Assembly: GCA_037179515.1 (NCBI GenBank)
Contig: JAXCGZ010004572.1
Coordinates: forward strand, 1-40,561
Reading direction: 5' to 3'
From: Halocaridina rubra
Taxonomy: Eukaryota > Arthropoda > Malacostraca > Decapoda > Atyidae
DNA length: 40,561 nt
Every line of letters begins with the position of its first letter. Positions within the stretch are counted from its first letter, which is position 1. This document shows, piece after piece, positions 11,701 through 24,970 of the stretch. The translations under genes were made by a program, and so were the position numbers. The notes under the pieces were generated by a model. It was not told where the DNA came from, did no database searches, and saw only the letters and a list, made by a program, of their open reading frames with translations.

Positions 11701-13990
11701 TTACGGTTATCCCTCATCTTATACTGTTAATTAGTTCCGCCACTTCCCATGTTTTAGTATAATTACAATTGTCCCACATTGTACATTGTAAATTGGTTTC
11801 TCCAATTGTAAGTCAAAACCCTTATATAAGTGTTTCCATTCCCAACCTCCTGTATACTCTAAATTATGCCTGGATTATTCTACCTTACTTATACTTTGCC
11901 AAATAAAACTAAATTTATTTTAAAACAGTACTTTAGTTTGTTATAATGTATTTTTGGGGGACAATTTTTTTTATATTTTCCAACCGATTGTATTCAAAAC
12001 CCCATTCTTTAAAACTGTATAAGATGAGGGACAACTAAAGTTGGTCAAGTAAGCTGGTAAACTTTTAAGATATTTCTGTGACTACTTGCATAAATAAACT
12101 GTATCCAGAAATTGTAAATAAATTTCTTTGAAATACTGATGATCAAATTTGACTTATTTTAAGCTTTAAAGAAAGTTATGTTCACGCAAAACTTAGTAAA
12201 GGAATACTCTATCACAAGATGTATAATCCAACAACTTTTATGACTTCATTTTATGTAAGAAATAGGAGTGAATGGAGTACAGTAATCTTTGGACGGATGG
12301 TTGAGGTGTTGCTATGTGATAAAGCGGTGGGGGTAATCCAGCAGTAGCTGTCGGACCTCGTTGCAGAAGATGCTCACTCGCTTGCTCTGTTTGTGACCTA
12401 ACAGGATGGTGATGGAGGAATCACGGGTGTCCATTATCTCCAAAGAATTTGAGAGGAATGATCGAGGTATATTAGATTCTTGTGAATGTGTGTGCTTTAA
12501 TTTGGCCAACCCCCTTACAAGGGGGATTGTTGCAATTGTATGTTTATGTACATAAATTTTATATGGATTTGTCTCTTTTACTTATATTTATAGGGAGTGC
12601 CCTTACAGAGAGGAGGAAGAAATATGCGATTGTGGGCCCTCTCCAACAGCTGACAAGTATGGGCCGGCATTTGTAGGTCTATTTCTTGGCTTGATTGTTT
12701 TGAGTTGTTGGTTCATGAAAATACGGAAGACTATTAAGACGTGAGTATCCCGAGATAATCTTCATTTACAGATAGTAATAAGACCGCAGTAGTGTAGTTG
12801 TTAGAATACTCAACTCAGGAGTGACAGACTCGCTATCGAGCCCACCGTGGAGTGTAAAGAAGAGCATCCAGCCTTAATTCCTCAGCTCCAGCTTGTCTGT
12901 GTCCACCCCCTTAATGGGGATGAATAGTGACACATAAAAAGTAAAATGAAAAATACATATACTGTACTGTACAGACTGATTTTCTCCTGAGGTGGGGAAA
13001 AATACCTTCTCTGGATTTCCCTCGCATCGTAAATTTTGACTAAATGGGGTAGAGTTAGGGGACTTGGAATCCTCTCTTCTGTGTTTTCCTCTTATATATC
13101 CTCCCAGATAGACAATGTGTTTGCTTTTTCTCTACCTTCTTCTCCAACATTAGGCTATAGGCTAAGTAAACTTAAATTTTAGGAACATATAAACAGTAAA
13201 CCCATAGTGCTATAGGGTTATTCATTTTTATAAGACAACTCACCTAATGTTAGCTAACCAAACAATTTACGGGGTTATTTAACTTTACGTGGGGCTCTGT
13301 GATTTACATATGTTTACAAGATCCAAATATTTTTATAAATGTTCTTAAAATTTGCTGCAGTTTATGATACTTTTCAGCTTTAAGAAAAAGAGAAATGGAG
13401 CCTTTGATGACCTGGAAACTGTACCCCAAGACTCAGCAGCTGGTAACAATTACGATCTTAGCCCTGTAGACTCAGTAGCGAATAATGCTACCAATCCTTC
13501 CAGTGCGTTAGTCGTTCCTACTTCATCAGAGGATGGAAAACACTCGCCTCTCCCATTTCCTGGGGAATCCACAAAGTCTCTACCAACACAATATGAAGGA
13601 GATTTTCCTAACCCTTCACCCAAAATACCACAGTCATTTCCTTTTGGTATCAGTGTTCCTCAACCTTCTTACTCAGAGAAGCCTGTTGACAATACTTTAG
13701 GGCCTTATTTTGATAATTCACCTTCTGTTGAAGCATCCGCCCCCAGTATCTCTTCTGAAGGGGCTCTTTCTGCACCATCGTCTTATAATTTCAGTCCCAC
13801 GTTCCTCTCATCAAATTCTGCAGGGCCTACAACTTCTGCAAATCCTTACCCTCTAAACCCAGCATATAATCCCTCTGAAACAAATTCCTCATTGCCCTAC
13901 CCCATACAACCTTATGGTGTCACTCCTGAAATCAAACCTGGTCAAGAAAAAGACGAACCACCTCCTCCATACAATTTTTTATATCCGTGA
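5638..13990 (+). CDS. Single-pass membrane protein with four EGF/EB-like cysteine modules (8 exons)
   Basis: I do not recognise this as a named gene. Joining 5638-5698, 6759-6935, 7715-7876, 9288-9399, 10761-10834, 11560-11650, 12594-12740 and 13378-13990 gives one open frame of 478 residues with GT-AG sites and matching phases throughout. Residues 1-20 are a signal peptide. Four six-cysteine modules follow at about 28-74, 88-131, 143-182 and 205-228, each with the C-x-C pair typical of EGF and EB modules, then two further cysteines (237, 239). A transmembrane helix spans about 248-267, followed by a KIRKTIK stop-transfer stretch. The 210-residue tail is Ser/Pro/Asn/Tyr-rich with NPAY (435-438) and PPPPY (469-473). 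These motifs suggest a surface receptor or adhesion protein that binds PTB/adaptor and WW-domain partners. It is not of Nimrod/Draper type, because the NIM cysteine pattern is absent. The start has A at -3 and G at +4. Confidence 0.8.
6195..6280 (-). repeat. SINE family A fragment, minus
   Basis: Matches the tRNA-like head in reverse: gatcaaacccgcgtt and accactgagctacct. Lies in intron 1 of the EGF-like gene. Confidence 0.6.
6759..6935 (+). CDS. EGF-like gene exon 2: first cysteine module
   Basis: Bounded by ttgcag and gtaagc. The length of 177 bases with phase 1 at both ends makes it a symmetrical, shufflable module exon. Cysteines at residues 28, 34, 51, 56, 58 and 74 give C-x5-C-x16-C-x4-C-x-C-x15-C. 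Confidence 0.8.
7290..7597 (-). mobile_element. MITE-like element, family M2, minus
   Basis: Terminal inverted repeats cttccctacttatgtaaa and tttgtaagtagggaaag. The interior, with atgtatgtattactgtacta and several gtacagtac motifs, matches the element at 17611-18052 in the opposite orientation. No transposase frame. Lies in intron 2. Confidence 0.6.
7715..7876 (+). CDS. EGF-like gene exon 3: second cysteine module
   Basis: 162 bases, phase 1 at both ends, acceptor ttgcag and donor gtaagc. Cysteines at 88, 96, 102, 118, 120 and 131 give C-x7-C-x5-C-x15-C-x-C-x10-C. The CKLGDPLSC start and CRCKQGY end resemble EB/EGF modules. Confidence 0.85.
7908..8072 (-). mobile_element. SINE family A, minus
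   Basis: Reverse of the consensus: tgtgtcaccattaatctcca, ggggtggacacag, ggatgcccttcc, then a tRNA-like head ending in ctaaccactgtgttactacgg. Lies in intron 3. Confidence 0.8.
8095..8258 (-). mobile_element. SINE family A, minus, second tandem copy
   Basis: Same structure as the neighbour 20 bases upstream and in the same orientation, ending in ctaatcactctgctactgcgg. Confidence 0.8.
8535..8670 (+). mobile_element. SINE family A, 5'-truncated, plus
   Basis: Body only: ggccatccaaccttaat, gtctgtgtccacccc, gaatggggactaatt, then a tail with attatattactctcc that recurs in the three units downstream. Confidence 0.7.
8676..8703. repeat. Poly-T run
   Basis: About 26 T bases at the head of the following dispersed repeat. 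Confidence 0.9.
8690..8895 (+). repeat. Dispersed repeat family C, plus
   Basis: Contains caccaggacgggcc, gccctcatcgggcctgggca, aagagaaacagagatgg, tgtcagatgtgaaggg and the catggaataaaaaccgtaac end shared with copies at 11255 and 27655. Confidence 0.65.
8905..9287 (+). repeat. Tandem array of three SINE-tail units ending at an exon acceptor
   Basis: Three units of about 127-130 bp, each with tttgacatat, a Pol III SINE body (gtctgtgtccaccccc, ggggactaat) and gcattatatta, start near 8905, 9034 and 9166. The last unit runs directly into the ctttcag acceptor of exon 4 at 9288. The corresponding place in the first unit of the array and in the 8535 copy reads acgtag or aagtag. Confidence 0.7.
9288..9399 (+). 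CDS. EGF-like gene exon 4: third module, first part
   Basis: Acceptor ctttcag, donor gtaaga, leaving phase 2. Encodes cysteines 143, 154, 162, 167 and 169 of the third module, ending CICF. The acceptor abuts a SINE-derived repeat array (8535-9287). Confidence 0.8.
9545..9838 (+). mobile_element. tRNA-derived SINE, family B
   Basis: Head tggcgcagtggtagtgactg with gcaggttcaaactgggcc (B-box-like). The long body includes cctgattattctgccattg and gatcactgtgtccatgtg, and it ends cattaaagacctttgacctta. A minus copy lies at 37683-37965. In intron 4. Confidence 0.7.
9958..10085 (-). mobile_element. SINE family A, minus, truncated
   Basis: Contains tcacctttaatccccaattg, gggtggacacagacaggttg and gatgcccttcc; the tRNA-like head is decayed. 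Confidence 0.65.
10303..10584 (+). mobile_element. MITE-like element, family M1
   Basis: Shares with copies at 11706, 30334 and 38496 the segments tataatctattcccaacctt, actttgaattatgcc and gtgtatattcaaatc. The ends gttgtcac and gatatgggacaa form degenerate inverted repeats. No coding frame. Ends before exon 5. Confidence 0.55.
10761..10834 (+). CDS. EGF-like gene exon 5: third module, second part
   Basis: Acceptor atttcag, donor gtaagg. It continues the module with SFYANMDSGRCEP, giving the sixth cysteine (182), and returns to phase 1. Exons 4 and 5 together are phase-symmetrical. Confidence 0.75.
11255..11440 (+). repeat. Dispersed repeat family C, plus
   Basis: Contains gacgcctggatggac, aagatagatagagatgg, gtgacttgtcagatgtgaag and a gtcataggaaacgaac end. 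In intron 5. Confidence 0.6.
11560..11650 (+). CDS. EGF-like gene exon 6: fourth module, first part
   Basis: Acceptor atttcag, donor gtaagt, ending in phase 2. Cysteines at 205, 211, 217, 222 and 224 (C-x5-C-x5-C-x4-C-x-C). Confidence 0.8.
11706..12035 (+). mobile_element. MITE-like element, family M1, best-preserved inverted repeats
   Basis: Starts gttatccctcatcttatac and ends gtataagatgagggacaac, a clear terminal inverted repeat of about 19 bp. Just inside the 5' end, the block agtataattacggttatccc repeats about 64 bp later as agtataattacaattgtccc, a partial tandem duplication. In intron 6. Confidence 0.75.
12594..12740 (+). CDS. EGF-like gene exon 7: module end and transmembrane helix
   Basis: Acceptor tttatag, donor gtgagt. 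Encodes cysteines 228, 237 and 239, an acidic EEEE stretch, then the helix around GPAFVGLFLGLIVLSCWFM and the basic KIRKTIK stretch. This orientation puts the module side outside the cell. Confidence 0.85.
12780..12948 (+). mobile_element. SINE family A, near full length
   Basis: Head agaccgcagtagtgtagttg with gctatcgagcccacc, body gcatccagccttaattcctc, gtctgtgtccaccccc, and the tail gacacataaaaagtaaaa. A good reference copy for the family. In intron 7. Confidence 0.85.
13378..13990 (+). CDS. EGF-like gene exon 8: cytoplasmic tail
   Basis: The acceptor is ttttcag at 13371-13377. The nearby gcag at 13357-13360 would bring an immediate stop in the required phase and is excluded. The exon starts basic (FKKKR) and is then Ser/Pro/Asn-rich and probably disordered. 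It contains an NPxY motif (13856-13867) and a PPPPY motif (13958-13972) six codons from the stop TGA at 13988-13990. Confidence 0.9.
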
Positions 13991-14390
13991 ATTTTCTTGG
14001 GGATTATTAGGCTTTTTTATTTTGGTTTTCAATGTTTTACGACCCTTCTAGTATCTAAATGGGTTCTAGTATCAAGATTGATGTAAAATAGCACTTAATG
14101 TCATTGCCATCTTTTCACCATGACAAGAATTGATAAGGCAAACATTTCTGCCTCCAGTGAGAGCCCTTTTTCATCGAGTTGATAAGAGTACAGAAATCAA
14201 GTGACTCTCTCCTGAATTTAATGGGTTATTTCATTATAGTAATGTCACATTAATGAGTAACTATGAGTAAAATCATATCAGATTTGAGACTGCATGGTTA
14301 CTGTAGTATGTATGTAATGAGTTGAAGATACTGCAGTTTTCTTTGGGCGTGACAAGAATGGACTTGATAAAGATTGATTGTAGTAGAGAG
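13991..14390 (+). other. Probable 3' UTR of the EGF-like gene
   Basis: No gene or repeat was recognised here. No close AATAAA signal was seen in the first 400 bases after the stop, so the end of the transcript is unknown. Confidence 0.4.
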
Positions 14391-14394
14391 ACAG

Positions 14395-14668
14395 CTCAGG
14401 TAGGATAGTTTGACGTCATGGTGAGATAGGCAACACCAAGATGGTTTGAGCATGTGCTGAGGAGAGATGAACGGTACACTGGGAGAGAGATGCTAAGGTT
14501 GGAGGAAGGGGAGAGGTAAACCAAATAGGAGGTTTGTGGATATGTTGAGGGAGGACATGAGGGTGTGTGTGTGATGAAGGAGGACACAGGAGATTGAGCG
14601 ACATGGAGACGAAAAATCTGTTGTGGCAACCCTAAAAGGGGGAAACCAAAATATTTGTTAAGGTAAGT
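14395..14668 (+). mobile_element. RTE-type LINE remnant, 3' end of reverse transcriptase
   Basis: Translates to RWFEHVLRRDERYTGREMLR. After a frameshift it continues with PNRRFVDMLREDMRV, then TWRRKICCGNPKRGKPK. The RWFGHV-RR, RRWMD-REDM and WRR-GNP series is the usual C-terminal end of RTE-like retrotransposons. Internal stops and the frameshift make it dead. Confidence 0.75.
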
Positions 14669-14929
14669 GACCCTCAAGAATATTAATTACTATATACAGT
14701 ATACTACATGTATTTAATCTTCTCATAAATGCAGCATTTTTTAATATATGTTATTACTACTGAAAATATTTTATTTTACGCATTTACCCCTTTATAAACT
14801 GATGCTAAAAGTGCTAGCATTATGTAAATACTTATCTTTTACTCAAGTCTACATTCAGGGCTAGTGGCCCTTATGTAAACTGTCGATGTTTGACGTTGCT
14901 ACCTCATGCTTTTTGTTTATGTTTTGCCA
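14669..14929. other. AT-rich stretch without recognised feature
   Basis: No open frame or repeat that I can name. Confidence 0.4.
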
Positions 14930-15078
14930 TCTTGTGTCTATTAATCCCCATTACGGGTGTGGACACAGGTTGGAGCTGCGAAAGTATGGCTTGGATCCCC
15001 TTTCTTACACCCCGCAGTGGGCTTAATCCTCATGTTGAGGGTTCATACCACAGCATTACCCTGGTCCCCTCTACCTCA
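14930..15078 (-). mobile_element. SINE family A, minus
   Basis: Contains tctattaatccccattacgg, gtgtggacacaggttggagc, cttggatccccttt and gcagtgggcttaatcc. The distal end is diverged. Confidence 0.7.
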
Positions 15079-15892
<814 letters not shown>

Positions 15893-16069
15893 ATATTGTG
15901 TATTTTATGTTCTAAGTATTTATTCATACTTCGAAATGTGTTTGTTACTCTGGGATGACTGAAATATGTAATATCTACAAGGCATTCGGTAACTGGAGTA
16001 GAATTTATAGTCACATTATGGCAAAAAGTTAAATTTCAGCTTTAGTCACTGTATTTTGACAGTAGCTTT

Positions 16070-16235
16070 ATCGTCTTGTTTTTATTTGTTAAGTTTTATA
16101 AAATTTAATCGGTCACTATCTTCTGTTTTTCCCTTTTCTCACCCAGTTGCTTCCCCTGCAGGAACCATATGGTTTATAGTCATTGACTTTTTCCAGCTGG
16201 GCTTGCTGCTTGGCTAATAATAATAACAACTTGAA
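16070..16235 (+). repeat. Dispersed repeat with (AAT)n tail, family D
   Basis: Shares with 26750-26935 the ttttctcacccagttgctt, gggcttgctgcttggctaa segments and an (AAT)n tail. This looks like the 3' end of a non-LTR element with a trinucleotide tail. Confidence 0.5.
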
Positions 16236-16735
16236 TTAATACTCTGAAGCAGTTTTGTTCATTGATGCCATTGTATGTGGTTGCAATTCACAATATTTAG
16301 ACCATTTTAGTGTTATGATACTGACGTTAGTAGTGTGTAGTACTTATGCTCTATAACAACCAGTATTTGCTGGATGTAATGCAGGAATTTATTTTTTAAT
16401 GTTGAGGGATTTATGGCTGAATACCCTTCCTAAAGCCCCACACCATCATATTCTGCTTGAGACAATGGAGTGACCACAGCTAATATAAAAAAAAAAAATG
16501 GACTTCAACACACCCTGCCCATCTTTACCATCATGTATTTCATAAGGAGTAAAATATTACGATTATAGGAGGACAGGAATGTTTGTTCTTCCCTCCCTCT
16601 TCCTTATTGTCTGCTCTCCTGACACAGGAAGTGCAAGGGTAGATTTCTTTTCCTCTGTCACCAAGGATATCACTTTTACTTACCTTCTATAAAACACAGG
16701 AAATACAATATTCAATTTATCTTTCATCTCCAGGT
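16236..16735. other. Intergenic stretch without recognised feature
   Basis: Unremarkable sequence with a short A-run near 16488. The part around 16400-16460 faintly resembles a SINE family A body (gctgaatacccttcctaaag). No gene seen. Confidence 0.4.
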
Positions 16736-16739
16736 ATAG

Positions 16740-17170
16740 GCAGCGTCCAAAGTACAGGATCACCTTCCACAGCTGCAAATCAGATTAAGTGGCCAAGCAA
16801 TATAAAAGAGGAACAGCAAAAGGCCAAACTACCATTGCCCATCACATGCACAACCTCTCAGTATTTGTCCTTCCAAATCCACCCATCCCCCTGAAGACCG
16901 TGTCCACCTGGCCAGGCTTCGAATGTTGGGCACCACCCTGAACATTAACGCTATCAGAAGAGACTGGACGACTCTGTCGGTGATGCTTGTCCAGAATGTA
17001 ACACATCTCTGAATATAAGCAAACCTTATCGAAGACAGCACTGCACACAAGCACATACACCAGCAAGACAACACAACATTTCATCAGATTTCTATGAGAA
17101 AGCCCGGGATCAGCAGTGGCCATCCTTAGGGATGTGTAACTGGTAGGCTTGGCAGCTTGAGGAACAATAA
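16740..17170 (+). mobile_element. LINE family L fragment, plus: C-terminal zinc-knuckle region
   Basis: Translates with one frameshift to HLARLRMLGTTLNINAIRR, then DDSVGDACPECNTSL, and ends with a FYEKARDQQWPSLG block followed by a stop. A conserved ARLR-GTTLN helix followed by CPEC is the usual layout after the reverse transcriptase of Jockey/CR1-like elements. Frameshift and stops make it dead. The minus-strand open frames here are shadows. Confidence 0.65.
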
Positions 17171-17610
17171 CATGATCTTAAACACATTAAAATTCAGGAA
17201 ACAGTAGAGTTTCTTGTATGTTATTTGTTTCACAGTTTTCCAGGTGTAATTATTTATATTCCGTTTGGAATGTACAGTATTGTCAAATTCTTTCCTTCAG
17301 AGGCTTACTCTGGAATACATTTTATATATTGGGCTTTAGTAGAATTAAGTTCACAAAAGTTTTCCTGCAAGTAAAAAATGCTCTCTTGCATTAGAAGTTA
17401 TCCGACATGTACAGAAAAATATAATGACTTGATGGTTTCTCATTACTTATGAAATTGTTTAAAATTGCGTTAAATCTGTAAACAACCATTTTAGGCAGTT
17501 TACCAGAGCTCATTTTTGTTCAAGTTATTTTGTACTGCAAATAAGTAATTTACAAAACTTACAGCTTTAGTTCCACCCAACAGTGATTTGTTACAGTACA
17601 AGTATAGACA
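17171..17610. other. AT-rich intergenic stretch without recognised feature
   Basis: No reading frame or repeat that I can name. Confidence 0.4.
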
Positions 17611-18052
17611 CTCCACAACTTACGAACGAGTTAGGTTCTATAAGTCCGTTTGTAAGTAAAGTTGTTCGTAAGTATGTACTGTACAGTACTTAGGCTAAAG
17701 ACACTTTACTAATAAAACATAAAGTATACAGTCTTAATGAATTTTAAAACGGTAGTAATAATGTAATAATGCACTATAGTACAGTAATACATACATTAAT
17801 ACATGGGCAGATAACGAGTTAGGTTCTATAAGTCCGTTTGTAAGTAAAGTTGTTCGTAAGTATGTACTGTACAGTACTTAGGCTAAAGACACTTTACTAA
17901 TAAAACATAAAGTATACAGTGTTAATGAATTTTAAAACGGTAGTAATAATGTAATAATGCACTATAGTACAGTAATACATACATTAATACATGGGCAGAT
18001 AACGAGTAAAATTTTGTTCACATCTGTGAATGTTTGTAAGTTGGGGATCTTC
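17611..18052 (+). mobile_element. MITE-like element, family M2, plus, with internal duplication
   Basis: Starts ctccacaacttacgaac and ends gtttgtaagttggggat, imperfect inverted repeats. The interior matches the element at 7290-7597 in reverse and includes the gtactgtacagtac motif. The interior has been duplicated once in tandem. Confidence 0.65.
17625..18006 (+). repeat. 188-bp tandem duplication (two copies)
   Basis: The unit starting aacgagttaggttctataag at 17625 repeats at 17813, and a third partial start lies at 18001. I noticed one difference between the two copies (acagtcttaat against acagtgttaat), so the duplication is recent. Confidence 0.9.
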
Positions 18053-18639
18053 TGTATTAACATTTAAATCTTAGTGTCACTGATTGAAATTAGTCACTAT
18101 GTTTGTTTACTTTTATGCTTGTACATGATAATTCCACTCTTTCATTGATATAACTTACCAGCGCCAAAAATCAGTGCAGCTGACGAATCCCACAGACCTG
18201 AGTAGTTTTTATGGCAAATATTAAAAAAGTATGCCATTTGAAGTCTTCATTTTATTGCATGTAATGATTCCCAGATACTGTATTCTTAAAGTATTCAGAG
18301 TAAATCTTCCAATTTTTCTGTTCAGTTAGGTGTCTAAGTTGCTGTTGTTCCCTAAACTCACAAGATGGGCATTTAATGAGAAAGTATATTTTTTCTTCAC
18401 ATGTCAAGGAACTCCTAATTCAATAAAAAAAACTTTTTTATCAATGGTAACAAAGTCGTGTACTTGGGCGATATCACTACAGCTCATTATATGAAATGAA
18501 TTCCAGTATACGCTACAGAATTAATAAATCTCACAATGCATTTCAGAAGAGGAAAACTAATTATACCATGAAAAATTGTGCAGCACGTAACACACCACAG
18601 GTGTCATTGATTCCTGAATTCTAATATGGTTTTTAAGAT
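18053..18639. other. Intergenic stretch without recognised feature
   Basis: AT-rich with no recognised gene or repeat. Confidence 0.4.
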
Positions 18640-19445
18640 TATCCATGTTGTTTTTGGTTCCTAAGCTGTCAGGATAAACAGCCCCGAGTCCCTAAAGAAG
18701 CCCATTGCCAATACCAGAATTTCCAACATGAGTGTAGGTCGTCTTTTTGGCGCATGTGATTGTAAGCAGCACAGTCGTCCATGATAGCTCAGGTCGTCTC
18801 GATGATGCCTACATTGCAACCTGGCTGAGTGGACTGTCTTCACCAGGAAGGGAGGATTTGGAATGATGTACATCAGGATGTTGTGCATACACCTGGATAT
18901 TACTGCTGAGTGATTATATGGAATAGTGAGTTAACTAGGGATATATCTGTAGAGGCTAGTTTGGGGTGGACAGGGGGGAAGAGATGACCACTTTTGTATG
19001 ATATGTGCTTAGTGTTGATTTAATTTTTCTTGATATGTGTGAGTGTTCTGCCATGTAGTGTAATTTTTGTGTGTGCAGTGAGTACTTGCACCTTTCATGT
19101 CCAGATAGGCTTTCACTTTAAGGACTTTGATTTCTTGGTGAAAGTGGATTCTAGGTTTGAAGTCTGTGATTATTTATTGCGTTTGTTTTGTATTGTATAG
19201 TCTGTAGGGTGTTGTGGTATGTTTCAATGAGGTGTAAGCCCAAGCAGGGTTGCATAGTCCACCAGTGAGCATATATATTGTTTGTATATTGTTACTGTCT
19301 GAATGATGCATGGGAGAGTGATCTGTGGACTCTAAGTCTTGGTGTGTCTGTCTGTTAATGACGTTTGTGATATGGTGATTATCAGTATAAGATTTTTTTT
19401 GTGCATGTGTTGTGTTGAGATGAGGTAATTGCCCGAGTGACTGAG
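18640..19445 (-). mobile_element. LINE family L fragment, minus: RT thumb to C-terminal zinc knuckle
   Basis: On the minus strand, beginning near 19270, it reads a LVDYAT(P)-WA thumb-like block, then KVLKVKAYLDMKGAS, which resembles the conserved segment that follows the reverse transcriptase in Jockey-like LINEs. It then reads PGCN followed by IMDDCAAYNHM. Several frames and stops are needed, so it is dead. This is the longest family L copy here. Confidence 0.6.
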
Positions 19446-19966
19446 GTTCTTTTACATCTTATGCTGCTCCTCTTCATGGTTGCTTACTCTCCTCTTCTGA
19501 TTTGCAGCTCCGGAGGGTAAACCTATGCTGCAAACAATGACACCCCAGGTACTCTGTATACGTTAAAACTGTCAGGAGGTTATAATCACGCAACAGACCC
19601 CATTATATTTATTAGCAATATGTAAAACATACCGAGATACTCTGTACTTACTCCTCCTCCAACTGGAGAGTGGGGTGTATTTCATTTACATACAAATATA
19701 GAATTATTCCTTATATACAAATATTCACATATCAATAGTAAATAATTGATCTAAGAAAAAAAAAACTTAATATTACTTATAGTAAAGGAATTTATGCTTT
19801 TAGTAATATGTTTTATTACTAAGTGGAAAGAAGTGATAGGAAAAAAAAAATTGTATATGGAGTGTGCGTATTCCAACATCGTTGTCAGATCCGTGAGAGA
19901 GCGTATCATTAGCTGGTCAAGCGAGTTGTCAGGGTCTGCCGAGAAGAGGCCACTAAATCTGCTTTC
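19446..19966 (-). other. Probable SERP1 3' UTR and flank
   Basis: Lies downstream of the SERP1 stop on the minus strand. Possible AATAAA signals read on the minus strand at 19812-19817 and 19608-19613; which is used cannot be told. Confidence 0.4.
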
Positions 19967-24132
<4,166 letters not shown>

Positions 24133-24250
24133 GGTTGATTCTTCCTAGAATTTGACAACTAAAAATAAGAAAACTGAAGCACGAAGTCACCCCTTGGATG
24201 GTATCCTGATATCTGCCTACAACACCGCTGTCAGCTGGGCAGAGTTGCTA
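24133..24250 (-). promoter_or_regulatory. SERP1: Probable SERP1 5' UTR and promoter-proximal region
   Basis: Immediately upstream of the ATG on the minus strand. The perfect palindrome cgctatatagcg at 24271-24282, about 140 bases before the ATG, could act as a TATA element. It lies in a segment with a diverged second copy (24420-24560), so this is weak. Confidence 0.3.
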
Positions 24251-24565
24251 TAATAATTTGGCTCTTTTTTCGCTATATAGCGCCAACAGATAATTATAGC
24301 TATAGCACCTATGCCCATAACTAAATAATTACCCATTAGTTAGGAACTATTACTTATTATATATACATTGCTTTAGTACTTTGTAATAAATTAATATTAA
24401 AATATGTAAAAAACACAATTATTGTTGCAGAATTTTCTTAGCACATAACGCCAACATATAATTGTAGTTATGACATTTAAGCCTATTACTGTTTGCCAAT
24501 TATTTATGCACATTTCAGTATTTTACATCCAAGTTGTTATTAATTTGTAGAAAATTTATAAAAGC
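24251..24565 (+). repeat. Diverged direct repeat, about 165-bp unit, two copies
   Basis: The segment with cgccaacagataattatagc near 24281 is repeated as cgccaacatataattgtagt near 24447, each followed by related AT-rich sequence. Confidence 0.5.
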
Positions 24566-24829
24566 AAATATAAATCTTTAATAATGCAGCCTTTTTTTAA
24601 GCATTTAGCTAGAAGCCAGTTCAAACTAGCCAAAATTAGCGGCGAAAACTTGTCATTGATAACACTTTATAGCTGTCACTTGGGAACGTAACAACCCTCC
24701 TACTACTTAAACAAATAGTTCTCTGGAATTTTAATTTCTATGTTTACTTCTACCAAAATCCCTTCTAGTATATGATAAATTTAGCTAAATACATAAAATT
24801 ACTAATAAAAATAATAAAATAGTAATCTT

Positions 24830-24970
24830 ACTTCACAAGTATCAAAAAATTATAGATACTTAGGAATTTTGCTTAATAGAGATATAGGAGATCTGAGTGC
24901 TAAAACATCCAATAGTTTATATAGAATTATGAGGATATTAAATCTAGTTATATTTACAAGATCAGGATAG
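24830..24970 (+). mobile_element. Short reverse transcriptase fragment
   Basis: Open translation NYRYLGILLNRDIGDLSAK and SLYRIMRILNLV resembles the YLGI segment that follows the catalytic core in retroelement reverse transcriptases. Only this piece remains. Confidence 0.4.

Noticed and set aside
13352..13377. Start of the tail exon at the gcag acceptor (13361), or an independent start near 13352
   Set aside because: In the phase left by exon 7 the earlier acceptor gives a stop after two codons. The acceptor at 13377 keeps the frame.
16829..17123. Minus-strand frame with a hydrophobic stretch (signal-peptide-like)
   Set aside because: It is the antisense of a LINE family L fragment whose plus-strand translation has recognisable conserved blocks.
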